A DNA stretch of 64,000 nucleotides from Trichuris trichiura (taxonomy: Eukaryota > Nematoda > Enoplea > Trichinellida > Trichuridae): the NCBI GenBank assembly GCA_037903355.1, contig JBAJFE010000019.1, forward strand, positions 1 to 64,000, in the 5' to 3' direction. The translations under genes were made by a program, and so were the position numbers. Position 1 is the stretch's first letter; every line of letters starts with the position of its first letter. The notes beneath the pieces are model-generated. The model was not told the origin of the DNA and searched no databases. It saw nothing but the letters and a program-made list of their open reading frames with translations. This document shows, piece by piece, positions 24,550 through 37,706 of this stretch.

Positions 24550-24900
24550 CAGTGATTCTCAAGGTCGGGGTTGCCAGTGTTTCCCTTGGAACATTTCAGA
24601 GCGTGTTAGTCTCCCAATTCTGATTTGTTGATTTTAAGCACGCTGATTGGCTAGATGGGAGCACGGACGGTAGTCGGGACGTCATTATGTAGGTGCTGCG
24701 CAAAGTTCCGTGGTGGAAGCGTTTCCCGGATAGTGTGTTTAACATTTACTTTTTTACCTCTGAGCCGGCTGTCCCCTCCTCCCAGAACTCTTTTCCAGCC
24801 AATCAGAATTGCGGGCAGCAACAGCATGCAGCTTTCTCTTAAGCAGGAGACAATACTTGGCGGGCATGCCATACCTTCCTATGCACTTCAACATGATCGC
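24550..24900 (-). mobile_element. hAT terminal fragment
   Basis: It begins CAGTGATTCTCAA and continues with a block (CCCAATTCTGATT, then GCTGATTGGCTAG) that matches the inverted right end of the hAT element at 15604-17493. The opposite end was not found, so it looks truncated. The right limit is approximate. Confidence 0.6.
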
Positions 24901-27556
24901 CCAGGTGGGGCATGTGCTACTCACAGACCAAGAAGACTCCTCAAAGGTCCCCTCGGTGGTATGATCCCCCTGTACTTCAAAATAGCCTTCTGGTTGGGCA
25001 CATGCCTCACCGTGACAATCACTGGTCTAACATAAAGGCTGTTCATTCCATCAAAGATGTCGCCGTCTTCAGAAAGAGGCTGTTCAGTGAGTTGACAAGC
25101 TAATTCGTCGCAGCTGTTCTGTTAGTAACCTAATCAGAGCACTTCATAGAACACTGACGTCAGCTCATTCATTATGATTGCATGTGAAACTACGGTGGCG
25201 GTTAGAGATATTTCATCGTTGGTCAAGAGAGCGCTGAGAGAAATGTTTTCCTCTTAAGTTAACTCTTGATGAAATCTTTGTCCATGTCTTCTGCGGATCC
25301 ATTACTATGTCTTCCTCAGCTTCATCACTAACCCCTGCAGAATCCTTGTTTAGCATTCTTGCAATGGGTCATTCGCTGACATGTCGTCTTGGTGGCACGA
25401 AATCTCTTATTGCCTATGTTTGTTACGTAGCTGGTGTCGCAAGCACGTACTATTCGGCGATTGACGCTTGGTTTATTGTACAGTGGTATCATGGGCCCAC
25501 TGTTCCTCAAAATTGACTTTAACAGACGCAGATCAGAGTAGATTCTGGAATTTGGTATTCACTGTACATTGGTGACTGAGACCTGGGGAAGAACGCAAGT
25601 AACGGAAACCTGCATTGCACCGTTAGGCGTGAAGGCGCTGCGGGTTTTTCCAATATTCACTCAGCCTTTGGCTAAAGATAAATTGTCGCAAGGAGCCGTT
25701 CTACGCACGGAACCTTGATAAGGCACCCTATGTTTAGTAGAATGTACGTTGGTGAAGCGAGAATTGCTCTAATGAATCATAACGCAGCGGCACAGACTAG
25801 TCGTTTGACCAGTTGTCAAACCTTTGTTTCATCAACGATCACACTTTGCTTTGAAGCTACTATCACTGACGACGGAAGCAGAAAATCTCCGAAGGCTATC
25901 AACGTCCACCTGCTTCCTTTCGAGGGAGAAAGTTAAAACACTTGTTCAGAAAAGGCTACCCCTTATGCACTCTCTTAAGCACAGTGAACAATGAAGAGCG
26001 AATGTTAGGACGACGTTTCAACAAGTCATCCGCGTAAACCAAGTTGATAATCCCCAACAGAAGGAAGAACTGTGAAAGAAATCTGATTTTTGCGCCTTTC
26101 TTAGGCTTGGTAGGTGTTAAGGGAAATAACAGCTGAATCAAGAACTGTAGCAACAGGAAAAACCGCAATAATAAAATTTTTTTTACTAAGCGCCCTGAAT
26201 AGCGAACGAAAAAAAACGCAACTATCTACAACGAACAATAGCGAAGAGATAAAAAGCGTGAGCAGCTGGGCAGCTAACGGTGAGTCACACATTTGACAGT
26301 CCGCCAAACTTGATTCATCCTTGCACGCGCAGTTGATACGGTCTTACTGATGTCGCAGTTTGCATTCCTCAACAGTAGGTTATAACTGTGATGTGTGGTC
26401 TGTCATGTTGCTCAAACAAACTGAAGGCACACATTTGCTGAACCCTTTCCATATTCATAATTAAATATGACGTCTCCGTCCCAGTCAACGGAAGGATTAT
26501 GGCATATCAAGGCACCTCTGGTCTTTCATAGGGCAACATGCTCCCATGACATATGATCCTCAGCGGGAGGACGAGAGAACGTTCAGACAAAGATGCATAG
26601 GCCTCAAGTGCAGTGAAGCATCGACTCTTCTGATCAGTAAACCCATTACTGCTTTCATCCGTATCTAGGTCGTAAACACAGTTACAGGCAAGCAGACGTT
26701 CTGTGTTTATTGAACTTCTGCTGGCGACTGAAGCAGAAGCTTTCCGGAAGCTTTGAGACAATCATCTTCTGTTGTCATCTAAGCATAAAGTTCTTTCCTC
26801 TGCCTTCTCAATCTTCAACAACTAAAAGCCAGATCGTTTAGCAGTTGGCGGCATGGAGTAGCGACTATCTTGGGTGAACACAATGGGGTGACGGTTCTGA
26901 CATCGGTTTGCACTTTCATTAATAGAAGTGCTTAAAGTATGTTGTAAATTGCACTTTTTCTATTTAAGATTATTGCAACGCAAACGACATTTCAACTTCG
27001 GTGGGCTGAGCTGTGCTGTTACTCTTTTCAGCTTTTGCTGTTGTTAACGGACTTTTTTATCCATCAAGCAGGTGATTAGCTCAAGTAAATTTAAAATTTT
27101 GCTGCACTAAGCGATCTTACAGTGTTTCTTCAGAAAACGTATGCAGCTTTTCTGAGACAGTCAATATTCGAACTTAACTGCTTCTATGGATAAGAAATTT
27201 TGTTACTATTCATAAGCCATTGTGACTTAAGAAATTGACCTATAATTGTATGAGGTACCTAATCTTTTGTTGGAAAATGAGAAACTAAAAGCAACAGGCG
27301 AGTGATAGCTTATCATAGTAAGACGAGATATTAGCATTACGCGCAGGTTGAGAATACAGAAAAATAAGAAAAACCATTCTCTCAAGTCACATGATGGAAT
27401 CCTACCAGCATATACACAAAGAAGGATACTTCGCTGCAATTGTATTCAACAGCGATTCGTCAAGCCCAGCTGAAAATAAAGTCATTGTTTCCTAAAGACA
27501 AACTGTGTTGAGTCAAATCCGCGGATAAAAAGACCGTGAATAACGAGGGTATACTA

Positions 27557-27730
27557 TAGTTAACCGCGTACGTTTTCCGGTTAAACCAGAACATATCAAG
27601 ATACTAAGATATGTGATGAAATGTTTTCAAGGTAATACAACTGTGAGAAATCCATATCATTTAAAATGCAGAAATCAAAACTGAACTGATCTACCGTGTC
27701 ATTTTTTTATTCCCCTATAACTTTTACATT
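27557..27730 (-). repeat. Dispersed repeat R2, copy 2, right part
   Basis: It continues the inverted alignment with copy 1 (about 13360-13550) directly after the 4.1 kb insertion, including the block atgttttcaaggtaa and its neighbours. Confidence 0.8.
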
Positions 27731-30509
27731 TCCAAAGTATACAGTAGGTTCCCAGTAATCTTGACAGGTTGCTAAGTCATATAAATTTGGCTGAGCAAAT
27801 AGGTTGTGATGGCAGTGAAGTGCGGACAAACTTAATAGGTCTGAATCGTCGCGGGGCAGCTATTCCATGCATTAGAAATGACACAAAGTAACTTTATGCT
27901 TACTGCTCATTAGATATTTCCTCAGCAGCTCTATACTGCGATAATTGCTGTTATAGCAATTGTTTACACTCACTTCCGCGTATTATCAGCGCAAAGTTAT
28001 GAACTGTAAGTCACTTTCCAGGTGAATATGGTAATTTAGACAGAAGTCATTTCTTAAATTTACTTATGTACTCGGAATCTTCGGTTTGGAAGTTTCTACC
28101 ACGAACGTTTCCAGCCCTATGCTGCTTTACCTGCGCTGTTCATTCCAACATTCTTCGGTACAGCCTCATTGTGTTTTCATCTATTAAAACTGCTTCCTTT
28201 ATAATACAACTTCTATTAACTCGTAGGGTGTCTGAGGACTAAGACGACATAGACAGTCATAGTATAAACTGCATGTGCTGCTCTGAGTACTAGTTGTCTG
28301 GCAAGTTCACTTATCCGGGACCTGCTAGGTTCTTACAATACAGGATTAGCAGCAACATACCTTAATTAAAATTTGGTTATGTCATAAGAAAAGCTTCTCT
28401 ATGTTTATGAATAGGCATGAAATTTAAAAAACGCTCTGCTTCACAGCTAGTTAATCTATCCTAATACTTTGTTGAAGATCCCGCTTGTGAAGAAATGGTA
28501 ATTGTCTGCAACGTTGAGATCAAACCTGTGGATCTGTTCCGCGTAGTTTGTCCACAGCGCCAACGCAGTCGACCGACGGACCGAAGGAATTATGAGTCTC
28601 ACGGTGCCTTTAAACAACTTTTAAATTCTTTAGTAGAAACTGATGATTTTACTAACTCAACTGCCAGCTGTTCTTTCCTTCAAACTGTTGAATGTCCACC
28701 TATTAATGCATACTTTATTTCTTTTCATTAACTAACCCTCCATATTCATAATTTATAAGGGCGTAGCTTGAACAGAACAACTGATTCAACTCAGTGTGCT
28801 GCTCGCCTAATGAAAATGACTAATGGTATAGGATAATGGGATTAGTCTTTTGTAAGCTTGGTTAACAATAGTGCACCGTAATGAGCGGCCTATTTTACGT
28901 GATATTTCATTAGCACATAAGATGGAATAATGTTGTCTGCTTCACATGTATAGGGTATTCATGTTTATAGTCGTGGAAGTGAACTACAGTCGCACAGGTA
29001 AAGTGACCGGCTTTTATGGTCATTTAATATGGTCAATAAGAAACCGTGATTCGATAACACGGACGGGACAGCTGAATCGCCGTCAGATCTTCGAAAGTCC
29101 CACCGTCAAAAGCGCAGACAACGAGTAGTACAATATTGGATTTTGCAGCTTTGCGTGAAATGGTCTGTCTAGAGTTGAATTGAAGTTTCTCCTGAACTCT
29201 CACAGTATGTGCTTCAATTTGTTAACTCTGAAAAGTCTTTGCATGTCCCGTTATAAAGGTACACTGAAGCTGTGCGGGCTGTACTCGCAAATGCTTTCTT
29301 GCGATCGGGAACTAGAGTTGGAACGCATCGTTTGGTTTCCGTGGGCTCCTGGCTGGCAAGGTACGTCTTTTCATATTACAGCGTGACAACAGGAGCGCTT
29401 GCTCTGTTCTATAATTTTGTATATTGTTGAATTCTGTTAACTCATAAGCAGGTTTAAGCCTTATGAATTTACTGGAGCATTTTTTATTTGCATTTTCAAA
29501 AACTAAATGAAGCAGATCACAAGAGAATTGAACTCACAGTTCAGTCCTATAATCTCACCTGTCATTGTTTAACACGGAAAGTTTATTGAAGAATAGCTGG
29601 GGAATTGTGAATGTGACATTTTCTGTAATGAGGTTTAACTGGAAAGTTACTTTTATTGTTGGAAGTAAGTGCCGGCATTGTTTTCAGTACGCTGTGATAC
29701 TCTTATTTTAACTAAACAGTTGTAATGGTGACAACGCTTTGCCATTTAAAACGTAGCATAAGCAGAACTTGTCTCCCAGCTTAAAGTATGCCATAACATA
29801 GGCCATAAATGTTGCAAATTAGTACATGCAGTCTAATTTGACTATTTGAAAAGAATCTGAGGTACAATTCCATTTAACAGAGAGTCAGAAAAATCGGTTG
29901 TATAATTTTTGACTGAAAGTTCGGAAATGACCAACCGGTACGTTCGGTGGTACGTAATACGTACATAAAATTAGTAGGCGTCAGTGAAAACTAGAGAAAT
30001 GAATCTGCACCCTGTCTGTGCTGCTGCTTAGTTTTTGTCATTGCTGCCATTTGGAACAGAACGTGACTTCAAGATATCCTGATTTCCATAGCTCATAAGG
30101 CTATTTTAAAGCTAACTGGCCTTAGAGGTCTGTTGCCGAGACGATTTTTGCTTTCTGTGCGATAGTGACTGTTCATTTATGTCAATCACGATTTCGTTTC
30201 TAGCGATTGTCCATAATTGTTAATATGGTGTTTTTGCGTGCATTGTTTTCTGTTCAGAGGTCTTTCCCAATAAAAGCTACAGAATCTAATCTTAGAAACA
30301 GAAATGTTTAGAGAATTTTTTATACTTCTGCTTCCTCTTTTTCATTTACTTGTTTCTGATGATCATTGTGCTTCTCTACGTTATGAGCGAACCGCGCATA
30401 TCTTAGCTACTATTTCATCAGAGCTAGCCTGTATATCATCATCCTAACAAAGATAGGATGTAGTGCCGCCATCCTTTTATGTCAACATGCAGCCATTTAA
30501 AGTGTTATA
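27731..30509. other. Intergenic, nothing recognised
   Basis: Only short frames without family resemblance; no transposon ends were identified. Confidence 0.4.
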
Positions 30510-32045
30510 TATTTCAAATCTTTATGGCACGTGGAACAGCGGGCGTTAAAGCTCATTCCTACTGCCATGTGATTTTTGTTTTTACGTTTTATGGTGGCGA
30601 GAAAAAATGATCTTAGCGGAATAATGTGCTGGTTTTTAAAGTAACGTTTTGTTTATTTTGTTTCAGTTGTTGTTACGGTATAATTTCATATTGTTTAGAA
30701 AATGAGTGGATGAACTTGTGCATGGACTGTGTTGTGGAGGCAGAAGCGGCGGGAGAATTCTCTGTGATACAAATGGGCACCAGAAACGGGTTCCTCCTGA
30801 GAGAACCTGAGTGTGGCGGTAGGCGATGTTACTAATAACTTTCAGAAGTCATTGATCTATTTTCCAATGTTACTCTCGGTATGCTGTTTTCATACAGATA
30901 GCACGTCAGTGCTGCTTTTAAACTTTCTGTTTAATTCCCATTATAAATTATTGTTTGGCAAAGAACGTTAGTCGTTGTCAGTTGCCATAGCGATGAGTAT
31001 TCAGAGAAGTTGGAAAATACTATTTGTATGTCAACCTGGTTAGGAAGTTTTTCTTTAGTTAGTTCATTTTGCTCATTTGTTCTTTCGATCAGTGATAACA
31101 ACAGTTGTAGTAGATTCGAGCCAATTCAACATAGGCTTCATCACGTTGATGAATATGAGTAAATACACGTACATTCTACATTTCCTAGTCGTAATGGCCG
31201 TAAACACAGAGTTAACCTACAGTGACATGTGTGCGGGTAGGATAATTTCAGTATAATGGCTACCGACTTCTGTTATTTCGTAAGCATATTAAAATGTTCA
31301 ATATCGACTGATGATAAGAGAGGTCTGTAAAGCGTTTCTTCCGCAACGAACCTTACAGTGGCCAGAGAATGTTTCATTCTTTTGCGTGTTCGTTTCAGCA
31401 ATAAATAGGGGAAATGTTTAATCTGTTAATACATTTGTTTCCTGTAGGAAGATCTGCTATGCGTATAAATGCATTTTGAAAAACGTTTTGATTAAATGGT
31501 CTCCTAGCTATGTTATACTTGTATGACGGTAAAGATTTATTATTCATGCTGATAATTGCTTTCTTTAAGGCAGTTATTGGAAGCTCAACGTGGTCGTGCG
31601 AAAAAGTAATTTTAGCCGGTGAACCGTCACATCATTGAAGTAGTCTTTCCAGAAGCAAATCGTCCGCTTAAGAAATAATCTGTTAACAGTAGAGGTATAT
31701 TATCAATGGGAGATAAGGCGGTATGTGATTTCTCATTTTTCCGTTTTAATTATTAATTATTTCTCATTTATTCGATTTAGGACTTTATGACTGTGATTTT
31801 TGCATGAAGATTGAATCAATCCACACCTGTGTGGTATATATGTGCTGTTGACATGATATGTAGTAGAGCTTTGATAGTGAAATACTTGTCGATTCTTGTT
31901 CTGTCATTGAATAAAGTATTCTTCATTGCATTGAAGTCATGCTTAGAGTGCCAACGACGCTAATGAACGTATTCAAAAATTCTTACGTTCACTGTGAAGG
32001 GAGCAATTTTGTCAGCATATTTTTAATCTGTTTCAAAATTGGTGT
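30510..32045. repeat. Dispersed repeat R1, copy B (uninterrupted)
   Basis: It aligns in direct orientation with 2850-3343 plus 4525-5630. At 30998-30999 it carries a single TA where copy A has the 1.18 kb Tigger-like element. Outer limits are approximate. Confidence 0.85.
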
Positions 32046-33186
32046 TGTTTTCTATAGATTGCGCTCATGAATAGCTTAACTGCCTGCAGACGGGAGTAAG
32101 TACCTTGCTTCCTCGGTTTTCATTATTTTGTTCATTATCTTGGATTAGTTATGGAAAAGCAATTTTCTCTGTAAGGTAGCTTCTTAAAACGACTGTGTTG
32201 TTCCAATCGCTTACGCGTTGAACTTTTGTAGCCCACAAGTCGTTTGTTACTTTATGAGAACAATGTCGTATTTAACTTGACAACGTCCATTCGTCACAAT
32301 GCTAATGATTGCATAGGAGCGGCTAGTAATAGTCAGCATCTGCTTCCGCTCATAGCCTCACTGGCGATCGCTTAGTAAATCGTTCTCCTTCCGTAGGCTT
32401 GGAAGATGTGATAATATTATAAATATCTGATGGATTCTGTTTAAAAATAACGTTAATTAGAATTTCTTCTTGACAAATGTTTTGTCCTTAGTTTTAGCGA
32501 ATTAAAAGAGTAAGGCTTACCTTTGAGATAAAGCTTTCGATTCAAAGGGTTTTTGAATTTAATTTGAAAGGCCCGTCACAGATGCTTTACCTAATGACGG
32601 CCCCTTCAGAGCTCGCGTACAGTGGCAATCTAGGTATGGTTACAAGTCAACCGTATATGGAAAACAATCTGTCGGTCTTGTGCCCCATTATGCTACATTT
32701 TTGGAATGGTTGATAGCGATTTGCCAGTTAAAAATTAACGCATTTTTTGCTGGGAGAACAGCCTTGAGGAAAAATAGAATATCTGATAAAAGAAATAAAT
32801 AATTTCAAAGAAATGACAGGTTTGTATTTTGAGAATACCAAGATATTTTAGGTTTTGAAAATTTAAATCGACTGACTGTTTAGCTGTTCAGGTAATCGAA
32901 GCTCTGCGGTAGTACAAAAGTAGCAGCTTGAAGAGATACCCTCACGGATAACACTGACATGCAGTCACTCCGATCCACAAAGGCTATGCATAATGTGGAG
33001 CTAAGTAGACATTTATGGGACTAACAAATTTTTCAAGGGTTGCGCGCTACTGCTCAGTTGAATACGTAGTCCTATTCAAGAAGTGGAGAGCGTAGCGTAC
33101 TCAATCGAAAGGTCTTGTTTTTTAGACGTCCCATTGTCTGAGAAGTGCAGGTTTCTTTCCGGAAAGTATGCAAATCACCCTTTTTT

Positions 33187-33249
33187 GCCCTTACCGAAAC
33201 CTAAGCCTGCACATGTGCCTTAAGTTTAGACTTAGGCTTAGGTAAGGGC
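33187..33249. repeat. Short hairpin
   Basis: gcccttacc...aaacctaagcc on the left pairs with ggcttaggtaagggc on the right, across a loop of about 25 bases. No adjacent gene suggests a terminator or RNA role. Confidence 0.5.
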
Positions 33250-34412
33250 AGAACGAGACCGTTGGCAACCACGCAGTATGACGATTGGGCGCCTGGGAGA
33301 CAAGATCCCAATCCGCAAGTGAAAGATGCGTAAATAGGTTTCGTGGTGAAACGCGTCCGCCTGAATCTTTATCTATATTTACCATCTTTAGTTGAGCCAG
33401 TAAAATTTTTTGTGCGCAGACAGAACCAGTTAATCAGGTAGGGTACCCTAAGAGTCGAAAATGACTTTACGTGAATACTGCTTTTGAAAGCTCTTAAACA
33501 AAAACAACATGTAAACGCTCAATTTATTAAGAAAAAATAGTTTGCGTGCGTATCAAGAGAAATAGTCGCATACTTGCTGTTTGGTAGTTTGCAGTAGTTC
33601 CTACAAAGTTGCCGTCTGTAATGGAAAGTGTAAAGAGGGTTTTATCTCTCTACTCAGTCCCTAATGAAAACAGCTCGTAAACAACCATTGCGCAATCGTA
33701 TGCACAAAGTCTTAACGCGTTACCGCCTATCATTAGTAACCTGCGGATTGTTTAAAACGTGTAAGAAGGGTGAGTGTGACGATAGGTAAATTCTTTGCCA
33801 TTTAATGTACAGCCATGCAATAAATGAGAAATTAGGTATCTACGCATATTCGTGGAAGCAAACCGTGCGCATACGTGCTAGTCGGAACTATGTCGCTTAA
33901 ACTGAGGACATATCTCTTCTATTAATGACAGAGATCATTAAAAAGTGCATTATGTCTACACCTTATTCCAAGCGTTGGGAATAGCATTTTTCGGTCATTA
34001 TAGCAGACGGCACCTCGGATTGCGTCTTCTGAGATGATTTTTTTAGAGTTCCCATAATACGATGGCTATCTCAGTTGGGGGTATGTTCAAACGTGGCCTA
34101 TGACCTGAATGCTTCACGCATCATCACAAGTAGCCACGAAAGGGGAGCGCGTGAGTATCCGCAGATAACTGTAGGTCCTACCTACAATTTGTTTTTCGCA
34201 AAGCTTTTCTTAAAGACAACATACTTTGCTGAAATAAAGGAGTTAACGAATTATCTGTCTCGCTGATGTGCATCCGAATTTCATTTCATGAGACAGACGC
34301 AATTTCGACTGAACCTTTCTGAAGGGGTGATCATATAAATTAAGACGTTTTTAAACCTGTATTATTAATGCCAACAATTAATTTGAATGATTCTGCGAAT
34401 ATGCTACACCAG

Positions 34413-34467
34413 ATATATATATATGTACATGTATTAGATAGATGTACATATAGATATATATATATGA
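34413..34467. repeat. AT-rich imperfect palindrome
   Basis: Alternating (AT)n runs flank inverted tgtacat/atgtaca blocks around a gata core. It is a low-complexity sequence. Confidence 0.6.
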
Positions 34468-37400
34468 CGCCCCTTCTCAATAAGGCGACATTTGCTGTCT
34501 AATGCTGTCACGTCATAGTAAGCACATGGGCAGCGGTTACTCAGCCGATGGAATTTCTTATTTTCCCATATGGCTGATAGTTGAAGTTGCACTACAGCGT
34601 AAACATGTCAGTGACCTTTGTCCTACGACTTTATAACTGCGAAGGTCCAATTGACTAAGTGGTGCACATTCTGGTCGTCGTGTCGCAGCTGCTCGTCTCG
34701 TTAAGATGTTATTCTTCCTGTTTACGACGGGATGTCAAGTGGACCTCTCCGGGCAACCCGTCCTTCATAGGTTAATTTTTGGACGCTTAGCAAGTCGCAG
34801 TGTACTTTCACTGAATGATTCAATTTTCTCCAAACGTTGCCATTTGCTATAAAAATATTGTAGTTTTTTCTTCCACCGTTTGAATAGTCGTAATCCTTTT
34901 ACGGTCATTGGGTGCGCGCCCGTCCAAGGACAACTTCTTAAAGTCCATTGTACGATGTTGCTTAACTTTTTCCTTCAACGAAAGCCACGTGTGCATTTGG
35001 GCCAATCGATAGTAGAAAAACGGAGTAGTTTCTGTTGCAGACCGATTGCAAAGTTTTTACAACTGCTTCGAAGAGGAAAACGATTGAATTTTTTCTTCCG
35101 GCATACAAAGCAATTCGTAAGTCGCCCATAATAACCTACTTCCTCCGCAGCAATTGAAACGAAATGTTCGGGGATAGAATTTGCTAAGCGTAACACCAAA
35201 AGTCAGTCGCGAAATATGCCTACGGCGGAAAAGGATAATGTTTTTTTTATTACGTCAATGCAGTGCATCGGTTAACGTTTCCTGTATCGCGCGTTAAGCT
35301 CAGGGAAAATTGCTTCGCTAAAGTAACACCTATCCAATTGTTCGCAGTAAGTAAATTTGAGTATGAAAACACCTCATAGGCTTTTTAAGAAGTCTTATAA
35401 TTGATCATTCGTTGAGTCTTGAATATTGAAGACTTCAGTGTTTGCTGTGCGACTTCACGCTTAGAAACAACGATTAATTCCATTCCTGATAGCATTGCTT
35501 TCCTTTTTGGCAAATAGTCCTCCCTCATTTCGTCAAATCGATGCAAAGTCAGTTGAACGCCGCAGCTCGGACGCAGCGGCGAGTTTCGGCGTAAACTAAT
35601 TTGCAAGCATCTTCGCATAATCTCTTTCACTAATCCCGAATGCCTTTGTTACGCCTTGCTGACGATTAAGTCGGCTAGTGCAGCTATTAGGAATTGTCTT
35701 AGGAATTTCGTCGTCAACCGTCTCGAATCAAGCATAGCGGAATGGCGAGTATTGTTCGTAGGCATGTGAACTGCATCCCAAAGGGGAACCAAAAGTCGAA
35801 TATAATAAAAGTTGTCGCATTGAGAAGTCGCCTGGGACTGCAGTGATTCAATCACGCGTGAGTTAAACAAAACTTAAGACTCTAATTAGCTTCGACAATA
35901 CGAAATCGCCAAGTAGCTTCATTCAATTTTTTATGACCATTTTTGGTATAGTTTAAGGCAATTAACTATTTAACCAAACGAAAAGAGGGATTATTTTGTA
36001 AAAATTTCCATCCTACCGTGAAATTATGCTAATTTTAGCTTCTGCTTGCTTGTCGCAATTCTGTCCGAAACAGAGGCATTGGACGTTGCAAACTATTTGA
36101 TTATTTGAAGGGTTGCAAGTTGTTGATGACTCAGACTCCAAAAATAAAAACAAAAACGATTGGAAATGGCAGCTCGTTCGTCTCTTCATTCTCACAGTGT
36201 TTTAATAGCAACGTTTTCTCACTCAGTCACTTCACGTCATCTCTAAAGATTTGCTTCGTCGTTTTAGTTGCATTCGTTGAATTGGTGCCGTCCAAAATCG
36301 ACGTATCTTTTCAGAATACGTACACGCCCCACTTTGCGTAAGTAAAACTGTCCCCGCCATTGGCAGCAGCTAATTTTGCTAAGCGAAGCAAATCTGACTT
36401 CATGCTGACATTCGCTCTTCCGTGTCTTATCGTTGTGAAAATGTAAATACTCGCCATCACTTCATTGTACGCATTAATTGAAAAGGCTGAAAAGCTTTTC
36501 CTTCTTCAAAAATCGCTTCCCAATCCAACAAGGTTCTTAAAGCTTTAAACGCCATACGATTCTTCCTAATTCATCGTAAACAATAGTCAGTAGAAAGCAG
36601 GATTCTGTTCTTATAGTAACTGTAGAAAAATGGCACGCCCATTTTTATTTATAAAAATTTCACGACTTCCGCATTAAAAAGCTTTGTTGGCAGCTCATAG
36701 ATTGCTCGCTTGAAGACGTAAAGCTTACCAATCTTCCAACGCTAATCGTAATACGGTTTAATTTGTCCGAAGCAGTGCCGCTATTGGAGCGGTCCAAAAA
36801 AATTGGGACAATTGAAAGTCGCTAAAAAACCTAACAGCAGTTTTTTTCAAGAAACTTTCCCCGAACTCAAAAACAAAGACTGCGTCTGCAAGCGCTGCTG
36901 AATAGGAACCGCCACTGTTCAATCGCCAAAAATGGGCTCATCCGTTGCAAGTTAAGCTAACAAATAGTTAACCAACAGCTGGAAAGTCAATTACCAATTA
37001 AAAGGTGATCGCCGCGTACGCGGTTTTATTACGAAGCTTGCGAATGTCGCTCCGAAGAGCGCTTTGCTTTGCGGAAATGGATATGCCGTCTGCCGCCAAA
37101 CTTTTACGTTTTTAGCGTGGACGCTGGCCACCGCGCGCTATAATTCGCGCGGAAAACGCCTCGCAATAAAAACCGCAACGCTAAATGTCGTCCAAAAGCT
37201 CTTAGACAAAATTGCAAGTCCGCTTTACAACCTTAGCAACGAGCATGCCAGACATCCGGTGGTCTTTAAGGAGAGCAACCGTCGGAAACTGGCACAGCTT
37301 GTTATTTCGCGCTAAGAGAGAGCGCAACTTGTACACCGCTGCGAGTTGGTCGTCGTTCGAGTTCGCCGGGCGCCGAGACGGCCCGAAAAGAGCGCTCAAC

Positions 37401-37706
37401 TGTAAAAGTAGCAACCAACTTAACGTCGCGGGATTAAGACTATTGCGTAACAAAGCTTTTCCGGCTGCGCAAACGAGGCGCTTTAGCATTTCCGTTAATG
37501 CGCGAAAAAATAATCTTTTCTATACAGTACACCAATTTGGAGAGTACTTGCACACCATTAACGACTAAGGGCACAGTCCATTGACGTTCCGCAGTGCGCG
37601 TGATCGTTGTTCGTTGGAAAGCTGGCGTGGTCGCCTAGGTATGCTTTCGTTTATCGGGTGCTAGCAACATTTAGTCGCCTTGGAATGGCATCAAGTGCAA
37701 TGAAGG

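Larger units (their letters stand above)
23429..27556. mobile_element. 4.13 kb Tigger-like/compound insertion in R2
   Basis: The R2 alignment breaks at TA 23427-23428 and resumes at TA 27557-27558, so this block is an insertion. Its left end, CAGTAGGCTCTCGGTTTCCG, and its right end read inward, TAGTATACCCTCGTTATTCA, resemble the Tigger-like termini elsewhere in the window, though they pair poorly with each other. The interior includes a palindromic MITE (23633-23854) and a hAT fragment (from 24550), so it is probably a Tigger-like element swollen by later insertions. No transposase was recognised inside. Confidence 0.75.
32046..37706. other. Intergenic region upstream of unc-40
   Basis: No exon was recognised. 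Two local structures stand out: a hairpin at 33187-33249 and an AT-rich imperfect palindrome at 34413-34467. From about 36700 onward CpG and G+C rise markedly, and this tract runs into the first unc-40 exon. It probably includes the promoter and 5' UTR. Open frames there on both strands (37202-37568) look like compositional artefacts. Confidence 0.45.

Noticed and set aside
37202..37568. Long overlapping frames on both strands before unc-40
   Set aside because: They lie in a G+C-rich, probably promoter region. No family motif is present, and overlapping open frames on both strands are expected there from composition.
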